A DNA stretch of 14,830 nucleotides from Coemansia sp. RSA 1804. Taxonomy: Eukaryota; Kickxellomycota; Kickxellomycetes; Kickxellales; Kickxellaceae. Under the pieces are notes generated by a model, which saw only the letters and a list, made by a program, of their open reading frames with translations, searched no databases and had not been told where the DNA came from. The stretch lies in the NCBI GenBank assembly GCA_027578815.1, contig JANBTH010000558.1, positions 1 through 14,830 on the forward strand, in the 5' to 3' direction. Of the stretch, positions 1 to 6,944 are shown in pieces (within the stretch, counting starts at the first letter, position 1; every line of letters begins with the position of its first letter). A program made the position numbers and the translations under genes.

Positions 1-56
1 CGCGCCGCCTTCTTCTTTAGTGTCCGTAGTGGCGAAAAGAAATGCGACACTACCAT
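1..56 (-). CDS. possible 5' end of a gene cut by the window edge
   Basis: On the minus strand an ATG at 56-54 opens a frame of 18 codons that runs off the left edge without a stop (begins MVVSHFFSPL, then a Lys-rich stretch). Downstream of ENP2 and with an AT-rich spacer behind it, this would be a plausible gene start. I do not recognise the protein. An alternative is a plus-strand exon read from base 2 (APPSSLVSVV...) ending near a donor-like AG|GTAAAT around 82. A third open plus frame from base 1 stops at about 81. With so few codons the choice cannot be made, so this is a weak call. Confidence 0.22.
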   Translation of the reverse strand, partial: MVVSHFFSPLRTLKKKAA

Positions 57-615
57 ATGCTCAGGCTGTAAAGGCAGGTAAATGGGTGTCAAGAGGAAGG
101 AAGAGAAATTTAAAAGCTAAATTCACACTGAAGCCGAGCTTAAAGCACTACCGCCAATTTCTATCTCTCTCACTCTTCCCCTCTCAATGTGAATGTCCAA
201 TTCTATATTGGACCTTTTTCCTCTTCCTCCTTAAACACTTTTGTTGCCCGGTGTGTAGCCAAATGAAAGTTAAATAGCAGTCTGTCTTACACAGCAAATG
301 TGGGAAGAGATTTTGGAAAAAAAAAATAATACAGCGATTTGGGAAGAAGAAAGAGTAAAAAATAAAATAAAAATAAATAATATGCAAAGCACTGGGGAGT
401 TGGAAAAATTTTGGAAATGGAATTGCATCAATGCTTCTGCTTTCTTATTCTTTGAAAACATAGCATTAACAATGAAAGAAAGAAAAAAAACAAGAAAGCC
501 GTTGGTTATTCACTATGCTTTGGGGGATTACTATAACAATCGAGAAACAATGACGTTTTTGATATTGTTTGAAGGTTGAAGCCAGAGCTACAGAAAAATG
601 TGCCTACTTAGCGGA
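57..615. other. intergenic spacer, A-rich, no supported gene
   Basis: About 560 bases between the left-edge region and the ENP2 stop codon. It contains a pyrimidine-rich stretch (about 165-230) and A-rich tracts (about 318-375 and 478-500). One plus-strand open frame (298-579) is rich in Lys, Glu and Asn and looks like translated A-rich spacer. I see no RNA gene. On the minus strand this should hold the 3' UTR of ENP2 and possibly the promoter of a gene starting near base 56. Confidence 0.5.
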
Positions 616-2490
616 CTAGGAAAAGAAATCGCCATCAGAATCGCCATCATCATCGTCTTCCAACGAAGCCGCAGGACCTTTGCTGGTGCGGATATCCACC
701 TCATCGTCACTTGAGGAATCATCGTCATCCCTGGTCGTGCGCTTCTTCTTCTGCTGCTGCTGCTTAAGGTGCTTCTGTTCCGTGCGCCGCATTGTGGGCA
801 TGGCATGCAGCTGCTTGAACTCGTCTGCCTCCTCATCGACCTCGAATTCGGGGTTCGTAAAGATATCGCCAAAGCGCGAGTCCTCGAGCACAGCCGTCGC
901 CATCGCAGCAGCAGCCTGGGCCTTCTTGCGCTGTCTCCCTCCGTTCAGCTTCTTCGCGCCATTGTCATCGTCATCATCGCTATCTGATTCATGACCAGCA
1001 GCCACGCTGCCGGCCGCCTGCTGTTGCTGTTGCGGCTGCTTTTGCTTGCGCTCCATCTTGTCCACGCGCTGCATTTGCAGAAGCCGCTGCGCAAGCGCCC
1101 GGTTGACCTTGGGCAGCTTGGTTGTTGCGCGGATTCTGCTCTCGCGCGCCTTAGCAAGCTTCTCCTGCACACGCCGCAGCCGGTGCTCCTCGTAGGCGAA
1201 CGGATTGGCAATGGCCTTTGCGCGCTCATAGAGGCGCAGATCAATGAAGAAGCCATGCATATAGGGTTTCAGCACAGGCGACCCGATAAGATGCGCCAGA
1301 CCCAGGGAATCCAACTCCCTGCGCGCCACAAACTTGTAGTCGTCGTAGATGGCCTGCGTCGGCGACTGCTCCATCTCCTCGGTAAGGTTTTCCAAGAAAT
1401 GCGCCCACCTGGGAGCCGGACCCAGCTGGGGCACAAAGTACGCCATGATCTCCGAGCTCTCTCCGGCGGCAAACAGCAGCCCGGACTCGGGAACCACGCA
1501 CACGTCGTTGATTGCGTGGGCCGGCTCGATGGACGTGAATGCGCGGCCACTTTCGGCCGACCACAGCTTGATGGCCCGTGCGTCGGCGCTCAGCACCTTT
1601 GGCTCGGCCGCAGCGTCACCAACCGCAGCGCCCGCGGTAGGCTCCACCCACGCCAGGGTCTTGATCGGCAACCCGTACTGCTGGTCCTTGACCTGCCAGG
1701 GCCGCGCCTGCCGCAGATCGTACAGGAGCACGTGGCCCGACGACGTGCCCACCGCCGCACCCAATCCGTCGCCACGGAAGCTCAGTGCGCTGATCTCAAA
1801 GCTGTTGCCCGACGTGCCTGCTATAAAGGGCTCGAGCACACCGATGCGGTTGCGTGCCCTGGGGTCCCAGAACTCCACCGCCCCGTCCTCCGTTCCGAAT
1901 CCGTACAGAAGGTGCGCCGGATTAACAGCAACCACATTGACGCCCGAACTGCTCTGCGTCTGCATCGGGGCCATAAACCGGCCCTGGTCCAGGTTCACAC
2001 GATAGACATCGGGCGACGCGCCGCACACAAGCACGTCGCACGACGGGCTGTGGTACGCCAGTGCGCGTCCGAACCGCGGCACCCGCACCCGGAAATGCAT
2101 CTGACCTTCGTTATGGAACTCCACGGTTCTGTCGCTCTGCAGGTGCACGCTCTTTGTCCAGTCGTCCGACAGTACCACGAAGTCAATGTTCTCCGCGTTG
2201 GTGTGTCGCTCAAACTTCATTGACACGTTGTCGAAATCATAGACCCGTATTTGCGGTTTGTACACCCCCGTTGCCATGCAATGACGTCCGTCCGGCGTCA
2301 CCTTTATCCGGAGCGCCGCCTCTGGGAACCCAAAGTCCTGGATCAGCTCTAGTCTATTTGTCCATTCCACGTCCTTTTGCAATTCACGTCGCTTGCGTCG
2401 TGCCAGCCAGTCCGGCAGCTTGCGTGATAGGTTGCTGCCTGATACCGTGTACACCTTGACATTGTTTGTGTTGGTGGCCGTCAGCACCAT
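616..2490 (-). CDS. ENP2: ribosome biogenesis WD-repeat protein Enp2/NOL10
   Basis: A complete 624-residue protein, close to the usual length of the family (yeast Enp2 about 700, human NOL10 about 690). Family knowledge: a nucleolar WD-repeat protein of the small-subunit processome, needed for early pre-18S rRNA processing. Seen here: the N-terminal block with SGSNLSRKLPDW followed by a basic stretch and ELIQDFGFPEA; the hallmark MATGVYKPQIRVYDF; then LSDDWTKSVHLQSDR; a WD propeller through roughly residue 360; and a C-terminal NUC153-type motif (VLEDSRFGDIFTNPEFEVDE, about 534-553). A Gln run lies near 486-491, an acidic run near 501-510, and the end is rich in Lys and acidic residues, as expected for a nucleolar protein. 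The ATG at 2490 gives the conserved MVLTATNTNNVKVY start. No intron is needed. It is divergent from SEN15. Confidence 0.96.
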   Translation of the reverse strand: MVLTATNTNNVKVYTVSGSNLSRKLPDWLARRKRRELQKDVEWTNRLELIQDFGFPEAALRIKVTPDGRHCMATGVYKPQIRVYDFDNVSMKFERHTNAENIDFVVLSDDWTKSVHLQSDRTVEFHNEGQMHFRVRVPRFGRALAYHSPSCDVLVCGASPDVYRVNLDQGRFMAPMQTQSSSGVNVVAVNPAHLLYGFGTEDGAVEFWDPRARNRIGVLEPFIAGTSGNSFEISALSFRGDGLGAAVGTSSGHVLLYDLRQARPWQVKDQQYGLPIKTLAWVEPTAGAAVGDAAAEPKVLSADARAIKLWSAESGRAFTSIEPAHAINDVCVVPESGLLFAAGESSEIMAYFVPQLGPAPRWAHFLENLTEEMEQSPTQAIYDDYKFVARRELDSLGLAHLIGSPVLKPYMHGFFIDLRLYERAKAIANPFAYEEHRLRRVQEKLAKARESRIRATTKLPKVNRALAQRLLQMQRVDKMERKQKQPQQQQQAAGSVAAGHESDSDDDDDNGAKKLNGGRQRKKAQAAAAMATAVLEDSRFGDIFTNPEFEVDEEADEFKQLHAMPTMRRTEQKHLKQQQQKKKRTTRDDDDSSSDDEVDIRTSKGPAASLEDDDDGDSDGDFFS

Positions 2491-2862
2491 ATCCTTATAA
2501 TCCTTTTTATTTTCTGTTTGCGCTTCTGCAATGCCGAGGAGTTTCTATAAGATAAAGTGGTGAGAAAGAAAAGGAAACAAAGTGAATGTGAGGTTGTAAA
2601 AGCAAGGTTGATTTTTTTCTTCAAACGCAAACTGTTTTTTTTTGCAATCAAAAAATAATAAAAAAAAGGCGGTGATCCAATTATATTAAACACTAATCAC
2701 GCAGAGCTAATCACGGATCTTCCCTTAATTTCCACCGCTTTCGGTGTACTGGCCAAAAGCCAAGTACCTAACAAAAAAAACCGACCCGACAACTCTTCTG
2801 ACAGTATAACATATAATCACTTGCTTCCCAAAATTGCTAGCAATCGCAGTTGCCACATCGTA
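2491..2862. promoter_or_regulatory. divergent ENP2/SEN15 promoter region
   Basis: This 372-base spacer separates the start codons of ENP2 (minus) and SEN15 (plus), so it must hold both promoters. It contains poly(T) and poly(A) tracts (about 2611-2670), typical of nucleosome-poor fungal promoters, and a TATAA-like motif just upstream of the ENP2 ATG on the minus strand. No specific operator can be assigned. A minus-strand open frame (2725-2913) crosses SEN15 exon 1 and is treated as a shadow. Confidence 0.5.
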
Positions 2863-3473
2863 ATGAACCTCCACCCAAAGGCAAGTTTCTAAGTTTCTCT
2901 TTAACCCATACATATGCCCATTAACTCATCCGTTATGTCTCAATCACGAACAATGTTCTCATTCAGTAGAAGAATCACGTTGCCATTGCAAGCTGTAGTT
3001 CCATGAGGTCTCGGATATCTGCAGCCAGTATCCAGAACGGACCCGCGCCTTATTCCAGACATTTTTGGATGTAAAATATGGTACAGTATACAGTAACAAA
3101 ACAATAAACTAAAGTGGGCGTTCATGCTTTTATAGTCTTTGGTGTGCTTCGCAGGGTTATGCTAATCAGAACGACTTATTAATTCCCTTTGTTTTGTATA
3201 GGCCAATCTCTGCCCAACGTGGATACTGCAGCATTATCGTCCTCTGGGCTACCCGTAGTGACAAGTAAGGGCAACAATTCTCCTCACCACGCATTTGTGC
3301 CTGTGTATGCAGACGAGGGTCTTAGCGTTGAGCAGATGGATATCATTTTAAGGGAAACCACAGACCTCGGATTTCAGAAAGTGCATCTGGCAATAGTAGA
3401 CAACGATTCTACTGTTGTGTACTACAAAATGTCTTCTGATCCTTTGTTACCACCTAGCGCAAAAGATACCTAG
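2863..3473 (+). CDS. SEN15: tRNA-splicing endonuclease subunit Sen15, three exons
   Basis: Proposed exons are 2863-2880, 2999-3080 and 3202-3473, giving 123 residues. Sen15 is a structural subunit of the heterotetrameric tRNA intron endonuclease, pairing with the Sen34 catalytic subunit. The join gives MNLHPKFHEVSDI, then TFLDVKYGQSLPNVD, which matches the human Sen15 pattern (HPKY, then DI, then YLDL...V..GLPEL) with the same spacing from the LD motif onward. The last exon carries VPVYADEGLSVEQ and HLAIVDNDSTVVYYKMS, the family's signature C-terminal strand (compare human AIVESDSTIVYYKL). The reading frame closes in phase at both junctions (phases 0 and 1). The protein is shorter than the human one (171) because the N-terminal tail is lacking. 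The conserved Trp before the GLP motif is replaced by Leu. Identity is strong; the exon 1 junction is inferred. Confidence 0.84.
2881..2998 (+). other. SEN15 intron 1, GC-AG type
   Basis: This 118-base intron starts with GCAAGT after ...CCCAAAG and ends with CTGTAG. No GT donor in the right place gives an open join, because the frame stops at TAA ten bases into the intron. The GC donor has the AG|GCAAGT context that GC-AG introns normally require. Joining restores HPKF, which is conserved in the family. Confidence 0.7.
3081..3201 (+). other. SEN15 intron 2
   Basis: This 121-base intron has donor G|GTACAG, a branch-like GCTAATC near 3160-3166 and acceptor TTGTATAG at 3201. It is in phase 1, so a Gly codon is completed across the junction (G + GC). 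Exon 3 has no ATG of its own in this frame before the conserved core, so an upstream exon is required. Confidence 0.75.
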
Positions 3474-3621
3474 TTCTTTATTTTATTATTTGAAATGATA
3501 TTAAACAAAAAACTTTAGAAATAAGAAGCTATGTAGTTGATAGTTTAAATTTCTCAAAATTTTGCTGTAAAAATGAGACAGATTACACTATTGTGCAATC
3601 CAAAGAACGGTATTCTTTTAT

Positions 3622-3834
3622 TTATTTCTTTTCTCTTATTTGTAAGGTTGATTTTGTAGGGCCACTATCATTTGGTTCTAACTTTGCTATCTCCATTTCT
3701 TTGCCCATGAGTTTTTTATGCTTGTCCTTTAAATCACGTAGCGTTTGCCTAACAATATTTATTGGTAAATAATAATCGGTAGAGGCTATATCACCTTCTT
3801 TGTGGATTACAGTAAAAGACATAAAATCGGACAT
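3622..3834 (-). CDS. small protein of an unrecognised tandem family, copy 1
   Basis: A 70-residue protein (starts MSDFMSFTVIHKEG) that I do not recognise. It is homologous to the proteins at 4855-5058 (about half of residues identical) and 6098-6310. Shared positions with no gaps are MS at 1-2, V9, a His/Tyr at 11, V28, L35 and G-x-E-M at 44-47. It has no signal peptide or membrane segment and is Lys/Asp/Glu-rich, so probably soluble. The likely order is two N-terminal strands, a helix at about 24-42, then two strands. The stop codon overlaps an AATAAA-type poly(A) signal. It is convergent with SEN15, 148 bases away. Three parallel copies with intact frames in otherwise decaying AT-rich DNA argue that it is a real gene. 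Confidence 0.66.
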   Translation of the reverse strand: MSDFMSFTVIHKEGDIASTDYYLPINIVRQTLRDLKDKHKKLMGKEMEIAKLEPNDSGPTKSTLQIREKK

Positions 3835-3914
3835 TGTGAGAATATTATATATTATATGAATTAAAGCGTTTAATTTAAAAAAACATATTCCACCAAAAAA
3901 TTGCTGACCTGGTC

Positions 3915-3921
3915 TTTTATA
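3915..3921 (-). promoter_or_regulatory. TATA box of small gene copy 1
   Basis: TATAAAA on the minus strand, 81-87 bases before the ATG. The same box sits at the matching place (84-90 bases) before copy 2, in a shared context (CAATATAAAA). The leader just before the ATG is also alike in the two copies. Confidence 0.5.
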
Positions 3922-4171
3922 TTGCTGAACTTGTCAAATTCCAAGCAATTCGGGCATCTAATTTATTTCTCTTATTTGCTTGTTAAAATCTATTTGTTGC
4001 ATTTTAGTCATGTGCTTCAATAGTTGATTTAATATAATACCGATTGACATAAGTAGTATGTCATAATGGTGCATAGATGTAAGAGCTACATAGAAAACTT
4101 TGAGTAAATGAAGTGTTTTATTTATAAGAAAAAATATCTTCAGACAAGAAAACTGTCTCGCTAATTAAAAC

Positions 4172-4176
4172 AATGG
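4172..4176. repeat. left 5-bp target-site duplication (AATGG)
   Basis: AATGG directly before the TG-starting LTR-like element, repeated exactly at 4420-4424. Confidence 0.5.
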
Positions 4177-4419
4177 TGTTATGATGACATAGGAGATGTT
4201 AACATTTGATCGGAATGTTAACATTCGATGCAAAAGTAAACATCTCTGGTCATCACAAGTAGCATTTTTGTATTAGGATTTGATCTATAGTAGTGTACTC
4301 TTTTAATAGTGGATGATCGGTGGCTATAAAAGCACCGATATTCACTATTAGGAAGGAGGGTGTTTCTTGAGGTAGTCTTAAAAGTAATTTTATGAAAAGA
4401 AAATTAAAAGTCTACGATA
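4177..4419 (+). mobile_element. probable solo LTR, 243 bp
   Basis: The element starts TGTTATGATGAC and is flanked by the exact 5-bp repeat AATGG, the usual mark of LTR retrotransposon insertion. Inside, a promoter-like CTATAAAAG lies at 4323-4331, two copies of a palindromic ATGTTAACATT motif lie near 4196-4222, and inverted arms GATGAC...AGATGTT / AACATCT...GTCATC surround them. The right end reads CGATA rather than the expected CA, so it may be mutated or misplaced by a few bases. No internal retrotransposon coding sequence lies next to it. Comparing the duplicated units, unit 1 is about 290 bases longer than unit 2 in this interval, which fits an insertion of about 248 bases after the duplication. 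Class (Ty1/copia or Ty3) cannot be told. Confidence 0.55.
4304..4350 (+). repeat. inverted repeat around the LTR TATA box
   Basis: Arms 4304-4322 and 4333-4350 pair over 17 positions with one mismatch and one bulge (TAATAGTG...ATCGGTG against CACCGAT...CACTATTA). The loop contains CTATAAAAG. It probably belongs to the U3 promoter of the LTR. Confidence 0.7.
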
Positions 4420-4424
4420 AATGG
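4420..4424. repeat. right 5-bp target-site duplication (AATGG)
   Basis: Exact match to 4172-4176, directly after the proposed right end of the LTR. Confidence 0.5.
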
Positions 4425-4518
4425 TTTTCTTGCCTTTAGATAGCAAAATATTTTAACTAAATAAAACAGAATTAGCCGTCTATATACAAACTCAACAGTC
4501 ATATAAGCAATATGTTTA

Positions 4519-4760
4519 GAAAAGATGGTGTAATTGCAAACATAAAATATTATCTTTAAAACATTCACGTTTTCTTGCAATTGATAGTGCAACATGTTGA
4601 TCCCAATATCTGAAAACAAAGACAACAAAAGTTGAATTGTATCTAAGTACATAATAATGGATTTGGCACGGTTTTATAATTATATTTATGCACAGATGCT
4701 TGCAGGGTTCTATACATTTCCATGCCATCATGCTTAGTAATTTTTCTTAATCCGCTGGCA
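4519..4760 (-). repeat. diverged 245-bp repeat, copy A
   Basis: This segment matches 5453-5699 over its full length (shared blocks include GATGGTG, TTTGCAAT/CTTGCAAT, ATAATG.ATnTGGCAC, and TCATCA/CATCAT...CTTGATCCGC/CTTAATCCGC). On the minus strand copy A keeps an open frame of 71 codons (4516-4731, starting MMAWKCIEPC), with shared pieces such as CQIHY and LHH in copy B. I do not recognise the protein. It may be a relic of a coding region rather than a live gene. It lies between small genes 1 and 2. Confidence 0.7.
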
Positions 4761-4854
4761 TATCAGGTCTATTCCAACTCCGTTCATTGTTTTAGAAAAT
4801 GACGTCAAACTACACTACAAATCTATTCCCAAAAAGCCGTTATTCTTTTGCTTC

Positions 4855-5058
4855 TTACTTTTCTTGTATTTGGTATGTTTTTCTTGTAGAATCATTATTA
4901 ATTAACTCCACTACTTTCATCTCTTTTCCAATACAATTTTTACGATTATTTTTTAGACCACTAAGCAAACTTTTAACCAAATTTTCTGGTATGTCATAGT
5001 CAGTAGATTCTCTATTACCTTCCTTGTAGGTTACAGTAAAAGACACAGGGCTGGACAT
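4855..5058 (-). CDS. small protein of the same tandem family, copy 2
   Basis: A 67-residue protein (starts MSSPVSFTVTYKEG, ends with TYQIQEK). It is about half identical to copy 1, including SFTV, KEG, STDY, P-x-N at 24-26, GKEM at 44-47 and NDS at 55-57. Relative to copy 1 it has a short deletion after NDS. Promoter, start context (A-T-A-ATG-TC) and the bases after the stop (AAAAGAATA, then CG) are also shared with copy 1, so the whole unit was duplicated. It is probably soluble, with no signal peptide. The function is unknown. The order strand-strand-helix-strand-strand resembles a beta-grasp only loosely, and that is inference. Confidence 0.66.
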   Translation of the reverse strand: MSSPVSFTVTYKEGNRESTDYDIPENLVKSLLSGLKNNRKNCIGKEMKVVELINNDSTRKTYQIQEK

Positions 5059-5141
5059 TATGAGTATATAATATAAAGTAAGAATAATTGTGCTTTAATG
5101 AGGGAAATGAGCATTTCAACCATAGCTGCCAACCGTGTTCT

Positions 5142-5148
5142 TTTTATA
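5142..5148 (-). promoter_or_regulatory. TATA box of small gene copy 2
   Basis: TATAAAA on the minus strand 84-90 bases before the ATG, matching in place and context the box of copy 1. Confidence 0.5.
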
Positions 5149-5256
5149 TTGTTGAATTTATTATATTGCTGGCCATACATTTACCTGCTTTATTATATAT
5201 TGTCTCGTTAGCGCAAAAATTCTACATTTCTTAACCACATGTTTTAGCAACCAGAT

Positions 5257-5288
5257 TTAATAAAAAGCTAATTTTAGCTTTTTATTAA
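5257..5288. repeat. perfect 14-bp inverted repeat, 4-base loop
   Basis: TTAATAAAAAGCTA, a loop of ATTT, then its exact reverse complement. It lies about 200 bases upstream of small gene copy 2 and has no counterpart at the same place in unit 1. It could form a cruciform or an RNA hairpin, or be the remnant of a miniature inverted-repeat element. Its role is unknown. Confidence 0.85.
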
Positions 5289-5452
5289 TTGGATATAACA
5301 TTTAATGATATTACGCTATGGAGTATGAATACCACGTAAGTACCGAAACAAGAGTTGTTTTATTAGAAAATATTCTGATAAGGAACATTTTGCAAGAGTA
5401 ATACCAGTCTAAAAGCATATGGAAGGCAAGGCAGACATATCAATAGATACTC

Positions 5453-5699
5453 GAAAACGATGGTGCAATCGCGAAAACCAGATGTTTCTTTGAAAATGTT
5501 CTCATTCCTTTGCAATCAATAGCGGCATCTGTCAATCTCAATGTTTAAAAGCAAAGCCATCAATAGTTGCTTGGTGTCAAGGTGTGAGATAATGAATCTG
5601 GCACAGTTCTTTGATCAGAACCATGCATGGATGCGAGTGGGGTTTTCTACACTTCCCTATCATCAAGCCCCACTGATTTCCCTTGATCCGCGTGTGCAA
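5453..5699 (-). repeat. diverged 245-bp repeat, copy B
   Basis: Homologous to copy A at 4519-4760 and in the same orientation. In the frame that is open in copy A, copy B has several stop codons and at least one single-base indel (near the middle, where A has an extra base). If the ancestor coded for protein, this copy is dead. The unit order (small gene, upstream DNA, repeat) is the same in units 1 and 2. No clear third copy was found upstream of small gene 3. Confidence 0.7.
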
Positions 5700-6097
5700 C
5701 AATAAGATATAAATTACTGGCTTAACTTTTTAAAATAGCTTAATTTTGAATAATTACAGTGTCATTTGTGATTCATTAGCTTGAGATTGTTAACTGTAGC
5801 AAATACAAGCAAATAATTTAATTTTGGCATATAATACCACAGTGTATATATTTCTAAAACCAAATTTTAAAAAAAAGATAAACAGCTACTATACCACTTG
5901 GTTCAATATTGTTTGTGCAAAGACTACCCATGTAGATTCCGTCTTACAGTTCAATATAGCCGTTAGATTTATAATGATCCTACATTATGCGGCAACGTAC
6001 TAGTTAATTAAGGTTGCAATTAAGCATTGCAGATCAAGTAAAACAAAAGTACCATTTCTGCAAGTTTTATTGTTTTTATTCTTTTAACAATTACTAG
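5700..6097. other. AT-rich spacer, nothing recognised
   Basis: About 400 bases of AT-rich DNA between repeat copy B and the stop of small gene 3. On the minus strand its right end has AATAAA-type signals (about 6066-6083) just after the gene 3 stop, in the shared AAAAGAATA context. No open frame, RNA gene or repeat stands out. Confidence 0.5.
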
Positions 6098-6310
6098 CTA
6101 GTTGATAGGTGTAATATCGTAAGACCATACTTTTTCACCTCGTAGGTTTATATCATAAAATTTGAACATCATCTCTGTTCCCGTGTAAATTGAATGATTA
6201 CGAACCAAACGGTTAATATAACTTAATACTCTTGCTTTCTTCATTATACTACTTTTGGGCTCCTCTTTTTCATCCGTATAGTTGACGTTTACTTTTATTG
6301 AATCAGACAT
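6098..6310 (-). CDS. small protein of the same tandem family, diverged copy 3
   Basis: A 70-residue protein (starts MSDSIKVNVNYTDE). It is much more diverged than copies 1 and 2, but aligns with copy 2 without gaps through residue 47: M1, S2, V9, Y11, E17, V28, S30, L35, N38, G44, E46 and M47 agree. The GKEM motif reads GTEM here. It ends with SYDITPIN, comparable to TYQIQEK in copy 2. It is charged, with no membrane segment. It is divergent from APC4, with 634 bases between the starts. It is the most distant copy and may be the oldest member or have a changed role. Function unknown. Confidence 0.6.
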   Translation of the reverse strand: MSDSIKVNVNYTDEKEEPKSSIMKKARVLSYINRLVRNHSIYTGTEMMFKFYDINLRGEKVWSYDITPIN

Positions 6311-6944
6311 TTTGTATACTTTTAAAATGCTTATAGAACCAAAATCAAGATTAGCGTAGAAAGAACGGATATTGAATAAGCATTGTAAGAAATGGATGCA
6401 AAGGTTTTATTTATAAGGCTGTAAATATTTTATTAAAATTTTTGAAAAGGTAATGTAATACCTTCCACTTTTAATTAATTAATAGCGTCATAGCATCAAT
6501 GGTTATTTTTAGGTTTATTAAGCATTTTGGACATTAAATGAAATTGGTTATAGTGACATCTTTTTACAATACAAATTGTTATTCCCCAACAATTTTTATA
6601 CGCATGATTACATATGAAATAATGCAATTATTTCCATATAATTGCCTATTAGTCATCTACGTGTCTTGATTGGTTATTTATTATTACAACGTCTTGGATG
6701 TGGAAGGCAATAAGTGAGTCCAGTCAAAAGATTATAATTTAAAATGGCTAACAGCTCAAATCCCAAAAAAACATGAATTTGATTTTTACCCACAATCAAC
6801 CAAGCGATTATCAAATGCATGTAACAAAAACCAATCTCCAAAAAGCTTATATAATGTCCTTTAATTTTTTAACTCATTGCATCATTTTATTAGAATATTT
6901 GTATTACAATAAAGATCTTGTATTGGGAACAGTTGTTTATCAAC
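6311..6944. promoter_or_regulatory. divergent promoter region of small gene 3 and APC4
   Basis: 634 AT-rich bases between two divergent starts. Visible small structures are AAGGTA/TACCTT (6447-6464) and AAATTGTT/AACAATTT (6573-6595, 7-base loop). Open frames in the right part (from 6773) contain no recognisable protein and end inside APC4 in another frame. No clear copy of the 245-bp repeat is present. Confidence 0.45.
6408..6415 (-). promoter_or_regulatory. candidate TATA box of small gene copy 3
   Basis: TATAAATA on the minus strand, about 98-105 bases before the ATG. The wider motif GTTTTATTTATAAG (plus strand) also occurs at about 4114-4127 in unit 1, and in a shorter form near 5354 in unit 2, so it may instead be an inherited part of the duplicated unit. 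Confidence 0.35.

Noticed and set aside
298..579. 93-codon plus-strand frame in the left spacer
   Set aside because: Composition (Lys, Glu, Asn, Ile) follows the A-rich DNA. No homologue recognised and no good start context.
991..2223. 410-codon plus-strand open frame opposite ENP2
   Set aside because: It lies wholly antisense to a protein with clear family motifs. Its sequence is rich in Arg, His and Leu as expected from the reverse of GC-rich codons, and no domain is visible.
2725..3125. minus-strand frames of 62 and 61 codons
   Set aside because: They lie opposite SEN15 exons 1 and 2 and their introns, with no partner or motif.
4404..4652. 82-codon minus-strand frame overlapping repeat copy A
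   Set aside because: It is in a different frame from the part shared with copy B and runs into the LTR boundary. The conserved part is better described as a repeat.
3840..4854. complete retrotransposon next to the LTR
   Set aside because: No reverse transcriptase, integrase or protease motifs in any frame and no second LTR, so only a solo LTR is proposed.
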